DNA of 35,469 bases from Martinezella tropici (lineage in GTDB: Bacteria > Pseudomonadota > Alphaproteobacteria > Rhizobiales > Rhizobiaceae), in contig JUHI01000035.1 in NCBI GenBank assembly GCA_000799755.1, positions 1 through 35,469 on the forward strand. Reading direction: 5' to 3'. The stretch's first letter is position 1. Each line of letters starts with the position of its first letter. Below are positions 32,720 through 35,469 of the stretch, in pieces. The translations under genes and the position numbers were made by a program. The notes below the pieces were generated by a model. That model saw nothing but the letters and a program-made list of their open reading frames with translations, did no database searches and was not told where the DNA came from.

Positions 32720-33435
32720 TAGTGGTTAGCCTCCACGTGGGGTTTTCTGACTGTGCGTTGCTCGATCCGCTTTATGCCGTCAGCCACCTCGACAATCCGG
32801 GATACGAAAATTCCGGGCGTATGGATGTGGTCGGCGCCGATCTGTCCATTCTTGACCAGGGATTCAACCTCGGCGACGACGACCTTGCCAGCAGTTGCCA
32901 TCACGGGATTGAAGTTACGTGCGGTTTTCCGGTAAACGAGATTGCCCTCGGCATCACCCTTCCAGGCGTGAATGAGCGCCAGGTCGGCGACCAGTCCTTC
33001 CTCCATGACGTAGGGCTCGCCATTGAATTCTCTGATTTCCTTGCCCTCGGCAATAATGGTTCCGACGCCTGTCTTCGTGTAGAACGCCGCGATGCCGGCG
33101 CCGCCGGCGCGGATCCTCTCTGCCAGAGTTCCTTGTGGATTGAACTCAAGTTCGAGCTCGCCGCCGAGATACTGCTGCTCGAAAGTCTTGTTCTCGCCGA
33201 CGTAGGAAGAGATCATCTTGCGGATCTGGCGGCTCTCCAGGAGGCGACCCAGACCAATCCCGTCGATACCGGCGTTGTTGGAGATGACAGTCAGGTCTTT
33301 CACACCGGAAAGCCGAACCGCTTCGATCAGCGCCTCGGGAATACCACATAGACCGAAGCCGCCGGCCATGATGACCATGCCGTCTTTCAGAAGGCCGGCC
33401 AGCACCTGCCTTGTGTCGCTATAAACCTTGTTCAT
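32719..33435 (-). CDS. 3-oxoacid CoA-transferase subunit A
   Basis: A 238-residue subunit with the GG-rich CoA-binding start DGMVIMAGGFGLCGIPEALIEAVR. It continues with VISNNAGIDGIGLGRLLES, YVGENKTFEQQYLGGELELEFNPQGTLAERIRAGGAGI and GADHIHTPGIFV near the end. All are standard for ScoA/PcaI. It is the first gene of the pair and starts at ATG 33435, divergent from the PAS-LuxR regulator with an 83-bp gap, so that regulator is a likely controller. A stop-start overlap couples it to subunit B. Confidence 0.94.
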   Translation of the reverse strand: MNKVYSDTRQVLAGLLKDGMVIMAGGFGLCGIPEALIEAVRLSGVKDLTVISNNAGIDGIGLGRLLESRQIRKMISSYVGENKTFEQQYLGGELELEFNPQGTLAERIRAGGAGIAAFYTKTGVGTIIAEGKEIREFNGEPYVMEEGLVADLALIHAWKGDAEGNLVYRKTARNFNPVMATAGKVVVAEVESLVKNGQIGADHIHTPGIFVSRIVEVADGIKRIEQRTVRKPHVEANH

Positions 33436-33518
33436 CTGCTTCCTCCCAACCTGCCATGTCAGATTTGTTCAAAAAATAGTCCTTGAATTCAGGAGTGGGT
33501 TAGCCGTATTTACACTGC

Positions 33519-34094
33519 ATGCCTTCCATTGAAATCCGCCCGTTTCGGGACAAGGAAGTCCAATCTCTCCGCTTCTTGCTGAGCGATATTCCTGTACCCA
33601 TGGTCTGTGCCGCCTACCGCATCATTCGCGACTGCAATGCTGCCTTTGCAGGGCTTTTCGGCTATGAGCGCGAGGATCTGATTGATCAGAGTTTCGCACG
33701 CCTTTACCCGGAAATCTCCGATTTCGCCCGGACCGGTCGGATGTGGCAGGAACATCTTCATGGCGGACAGTCATATTATGATGAGCGCGTTATGACCGAT
33801 CAGGCAGGCGCGCGGTTCTGGTGTCAGGTTAGTGGACGGACGCTTCAACCGAACGATCCGTTTGCTCTTGCCTTATATTGCTTCCAGAAGATGAACCGGT
33901 CGCTTGATGCCGGTCAATTGCCGCTGACGGCACGTCAGCGGCAAATCATGGCGCTCGTTGCTCAGGGTAAAACCAACGCGGAGATCGGGCTGGAGCTACG
34001 GCTCTCCAAGCGGACGATTGAATCCCACCGTGCCCGATTGATGTCGCGGGTGGGAGCCTCCAATAGCGCAGAGCTCGTTTCCTGGTTTAGCTAG
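33519..34094 (+). CDS. PAS-LuxR transcriptional regulator
   Basis: A 191-residue protein with one PAS domain (about residues 15-125, IPVPMVCAAYRIIRDCNAAFAGLFGYEREDLIDQSF) and a C-terminal LuxR-type helix-turn-helix (LTARQRQIMALVAQGKTNAEIGLELRLSKRTIESHRARLMSRVGASNSAELV). No phospho-receiver is present, so it is a one-component sensor, with a ligand or redox signal sensed by the PAS domain. It is divergent from the CoA-transferase pair across 83 bp and probably regulates it. The start ATG 33519 gives the full PAS domain. Confidence 0.92.
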   Translation: MPSIEIRPFRDKEVQSLRFLLSDIPVPMVCAAYRIIRDCNAAFAGLFGYEREDLIDQSFARLYPEISDFARTGRMWQEHLHGGQSYYDERVMTDQAGARFWCQVSGRTLQPNDPFALALYCFQKMNRSLDAGQLPLTARQRQIMALVAQGKTNAEIGLELRLSKRTIESHRARLMSRVGASNSAELVSWFS

Positions 34095-34530
34095 GAAATT
34101 AGATGGAGACGCCCGCGGATTTACCCGCGAGCTTGCCGGAAAGACCCGCTCGCAGCTTGAAGGTTTTGGATCCGACAGTTTCCCTGAAACCCATGCCGTG
34201 AGTTTTGCGCTTATTGCCTGTACCTCAAGCTACGTGAAGTCTCATCATCCCAATGAGTGTAAAACAGCACCGAAGCGTGACCCTAGGGCGCTAATTCCTA
34301 CATCATTGAAAATAATAAGATAATCTCGAAATCACCGGGGTCTCAATCGGCGCCGATCGGGAACCCGCTCAAATCAAAAATGTCTATTTTTATCAGATTG
34401 TTATCTGAAGCTATGGGTGGGTTACAGTTCGGCGCTGACTCACATGCCTCAGGTCCGACCATAGCTCGACCGGCCGAGAGAGGTTGCGGCTGTGGTGCGG
34501 ATCCGGCCTCCTAGGGCGCAAGCCTCGACG
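34095..34530. other. Intergenic stretch without a gene
   Basis: About 435 bp between the LuxR and MarR genes hold no convincing ORF on either strand. A perfect hairpin, TCAGAT-TGTT-ATCTGA (34393-34408), lies in an AT-rich section but has no T-run after it in either direction. A weaker hairpin near the LuxR stop (GCGG...CCGC at about 34117-34131) may end its transcript. Confidence 0.4.
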
Positions 34531-35004
34531 TTAGCGTTGCCAGATTAGCGAAAGAAGACGGAGTAGCTCCGAGCGCTCGCTTGGATGAAGGTTTACAAGA
34601 AGGCGCTCCTCATGAGCCGAAAGGAGCGCAAACGAATTGCTGGTGACGTCAAAACCGCGTTTGGTCGCATAGAGCCTTTGAATTCGCTGGTCTGTTTCAT
34701 CGGTCTCTCGAAGGACGAGACCTTGCCCCTCGAGGTCTGCCAATATCGATACGATGTTGGACCTCTGCATGTCGAGCACGCGGCAAATCTCGGCGGCTGT
34801 CGCCCCCGGCTTCTCAATGACATTGCAAAGGACGCTCATGGAGACTGGGCGAAGGTTAACGTCTGCCAACGCGGCTGTGGAGCCTTGGAGATCCATCACG
34901 GAGGCTCTGCGCAAGTGATATCCCACAAGATCTTCAAGAGATCGCACGGTCAGCCGTTTTTCCGGTGTGGCGAGCTCGTGTTTCCTTGGCATCTGTCGTC
35001 CCAT
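34531..35004 (-). CDS. MarR-family transcriptional regulator
   Basis: A 157-residue winged-helix regulator. Recognition-helix text is seen in TAAEICRVLDMQRSNIVSILADLEGQGLVLRE, followed by the wing ETDETDQRIQRLYATKRG and the dimer-forming helices at both ends. Length is usual. The start is uncertain between ATG 35004 and ATG 34992 (MPRKHELATP); neither has a strong ribosome site. Two identical palindromes lie just upstream (35029-35069), so it probably represses itself and a divergent gene. The divergent partner appears to be interrupted by the insertion sequence at the window end. Confidence 0.9.
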   Translation of the reverse strand: MGRQMPRKHELATPEKRLTVRSLEDLVGYHLRRASVMDLQGSTAALADVNLRPVSMSVLCNVIEKPGATAAEICRVLDMQRSNIVSILADLEGQGLVLRETDETDQRIQRLYATKRGFDVTSNSFALLSAHEERLLVNLHPSERSELLRLLSLIWQR

Positions 35005-35028
35005 GATGATTTAGCTTGCATCCTTCTT

Positions 35029-35069
35029 ATTGCTATGTGATATAGCAGTCAATTGCTATGTGATATAGC
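35029..35069. promoter_or_regulatory. Tandem MarR operator-like palindromes
   Basis: ATTGCTATGTGATATAGC occurs twice, identically, at 35029-35046 and 35052-35069, 23 bp apart (about two helical turns). Each has arms GCTAT and ATAGC around GTGAT. Position upstream of the MarR gene and exact duplication support two operator sites. Confidence 0.75.
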
Positions 35070-35117
35070 GATATGATCGCAGCTCTGATTTAAGCTCGTC
35101 AAATGCAGGAGATCGAA

Positions 35118-35204
35118 ATGGCCAACTGTCCGTCGTCGAATGATTTGAGACTTTTTGGGCTCTGGAAGAATGGAGTTTCCGGCTCAGTTTGCGGGTTGAT
35201 TTAA
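35118..35204 (+). pseudogene. Possible 5' stub of a gene divergent from MarR, cut by an IS element
   Basis: ATG at 35118, with AGGAG in front, opens a 28-codon frame (MANCPSSNDLRLFGLW...) that stops at the edge of the insertion sequence. The MarR operators lie directly upstream, so a divergent target gene is expected here. How much of this frame belongs to the target and how much to the outer end of the IS cannot be told without the element's sequence. Confidence 0.35.
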
Positions 35205-35469
35205 GCCGCTTTGGCCTGGTGGTTCAAGCGGCGCTGTCGGATAGTGTCTCGTTTGATCCTTTCACGTTCGAGCAGGATGGTCTGGCCGCGTCCGAAGTAG
35301 ACGTCGGCCGGAGTGAGATTGTCGAGGCTCTCGTGGTATCGGCGATGATTGTAGTGCTCGACGAAGGCCGCGATCTGGGCTTCGAGGTCTTCCTGGAAGA
35401 AGTAGTTTTCCAAGAGGATGCGGTTCTTCAGCGTTTGGTGCCAACGCTCGATCTTGCCCTGCGTTTGCG
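35201..35469 (-). mobile_element. IS3-family transposase, C-terminal part, runs off the window
   Basis: The minus-strand frame (about 88 codons inside the window) reads GKIERWHQTLKNR, LENYFFQEDLEAQIAAFVEH, YNHRRYHESLDNLTPADVYFG and ends QRRLNHQAKAA. This is the C-terminal end of an IS3-type DDE transposase. The last catalytic Glu (in KIERWH) has the conserved Lys seven residues on. The YN-x-x-R-x-H-x-SL-x-x-x-TPADVYFGR block is diagnostic of IS3 orfB products. The upstream portion is outside the window. The outer terminal repeat should lie between about 35120 and 35200, but I could not fix it. Confidence 0.85.

Noticed and set aside
34393..34408. Perfect 6-bp hairpin TCAGAT-TGTT-ATCTGA treated as a terminator
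   Set aside because: No T-run follows on either strand and no gene ends next to it, so I only mention it in the intergenic note.
1..35469. CRISPR arrays, tRNA or rRNA genes, riboswitches
   Set aside because: No regularly spaced repeats, cloverleaf-like segments or conserved rRNA stretches were seen on reading both strands.

Overview
The window looks like an accessory segment of an alphaproteobacterial genome of the Rhizobiaceae type (Rhizobium/Agrobacterium/Ensifer). This is judged from the moderately high GC, the many ABC transporters with dedicated regulators, the ROK/GntR/LysR/MarR regulators and the aromatic-catabolism genes. No database search was possible, so the taxon is an inference. 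No rRNA, tRNA or CRISPR array is visible.

Region 1 (1-5.2 kb) is mixed: a membrane protein cut by the window edge, a VapBC-type toxin-antitoxin pair (874-1460), a KANL3/Tex30-like alpha/beta hydrolase, a small unknown protein and a frameshifted tyrosine recombinase. Region 2 (4.1-12.8 kb) is a sugar-uptake and oxidation locus. A minus-strand ROK regulator and a signal-less paralogue of a sugar-binding protein face a plus-strand run of isomerase/epimerase, exported binding protein, Gfo/Idh/MocA oxidoreductase, double ATPase and permease. The oxidoreductase resembles levoglucosan (1,6-anhydroglucose) dehydrogenase, so 3-keto-sugar chemistry is the best guess. The run ends in a broken monooxygenase fused to a 108-bp direct repeat of the first gene in the window.

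Region 3 (13.2-17.4 kb) holds an acyltransferase-3 membrane protein, a secreted beta-helix protein, a frameshifted GNAT-like gene and a possible transposase remnant. Region 4 (17.4-24.3 kb) is a NitT/TauT-type ABC importer with a GntR/FCD regulator, divergent from a fumarylacetoacetase-fold hydrolase, a cyclase-family amidohydrolase and a metallo-beta-lactamase-fold hydrolase. The substrate is unknown.

Region 5 (24.3-34.1 kb) is a probable aromatic meta-cleavage locus. On the minus strand it runs LysR, tandem SnoaL-like protein, MhpA-type flavin monooxygenase, FAH-family hydrolase, extradiol dioxygenase and MFS transporter. Two near-identical ATAAC-N5-GTTAT palindromes, typical of LysR boxes, sit upstream of the SnoaL and monooxygenase genes. 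Next come a 3-oxoacid CoA-transferase A/B pair and a divergent PAS-LuxR regulator. Region 6 (34.5-35.5 kb) has a MarR regulator with two identical operator-like palindromes upstream, then the tail of an IS3-family transposase running off the window.
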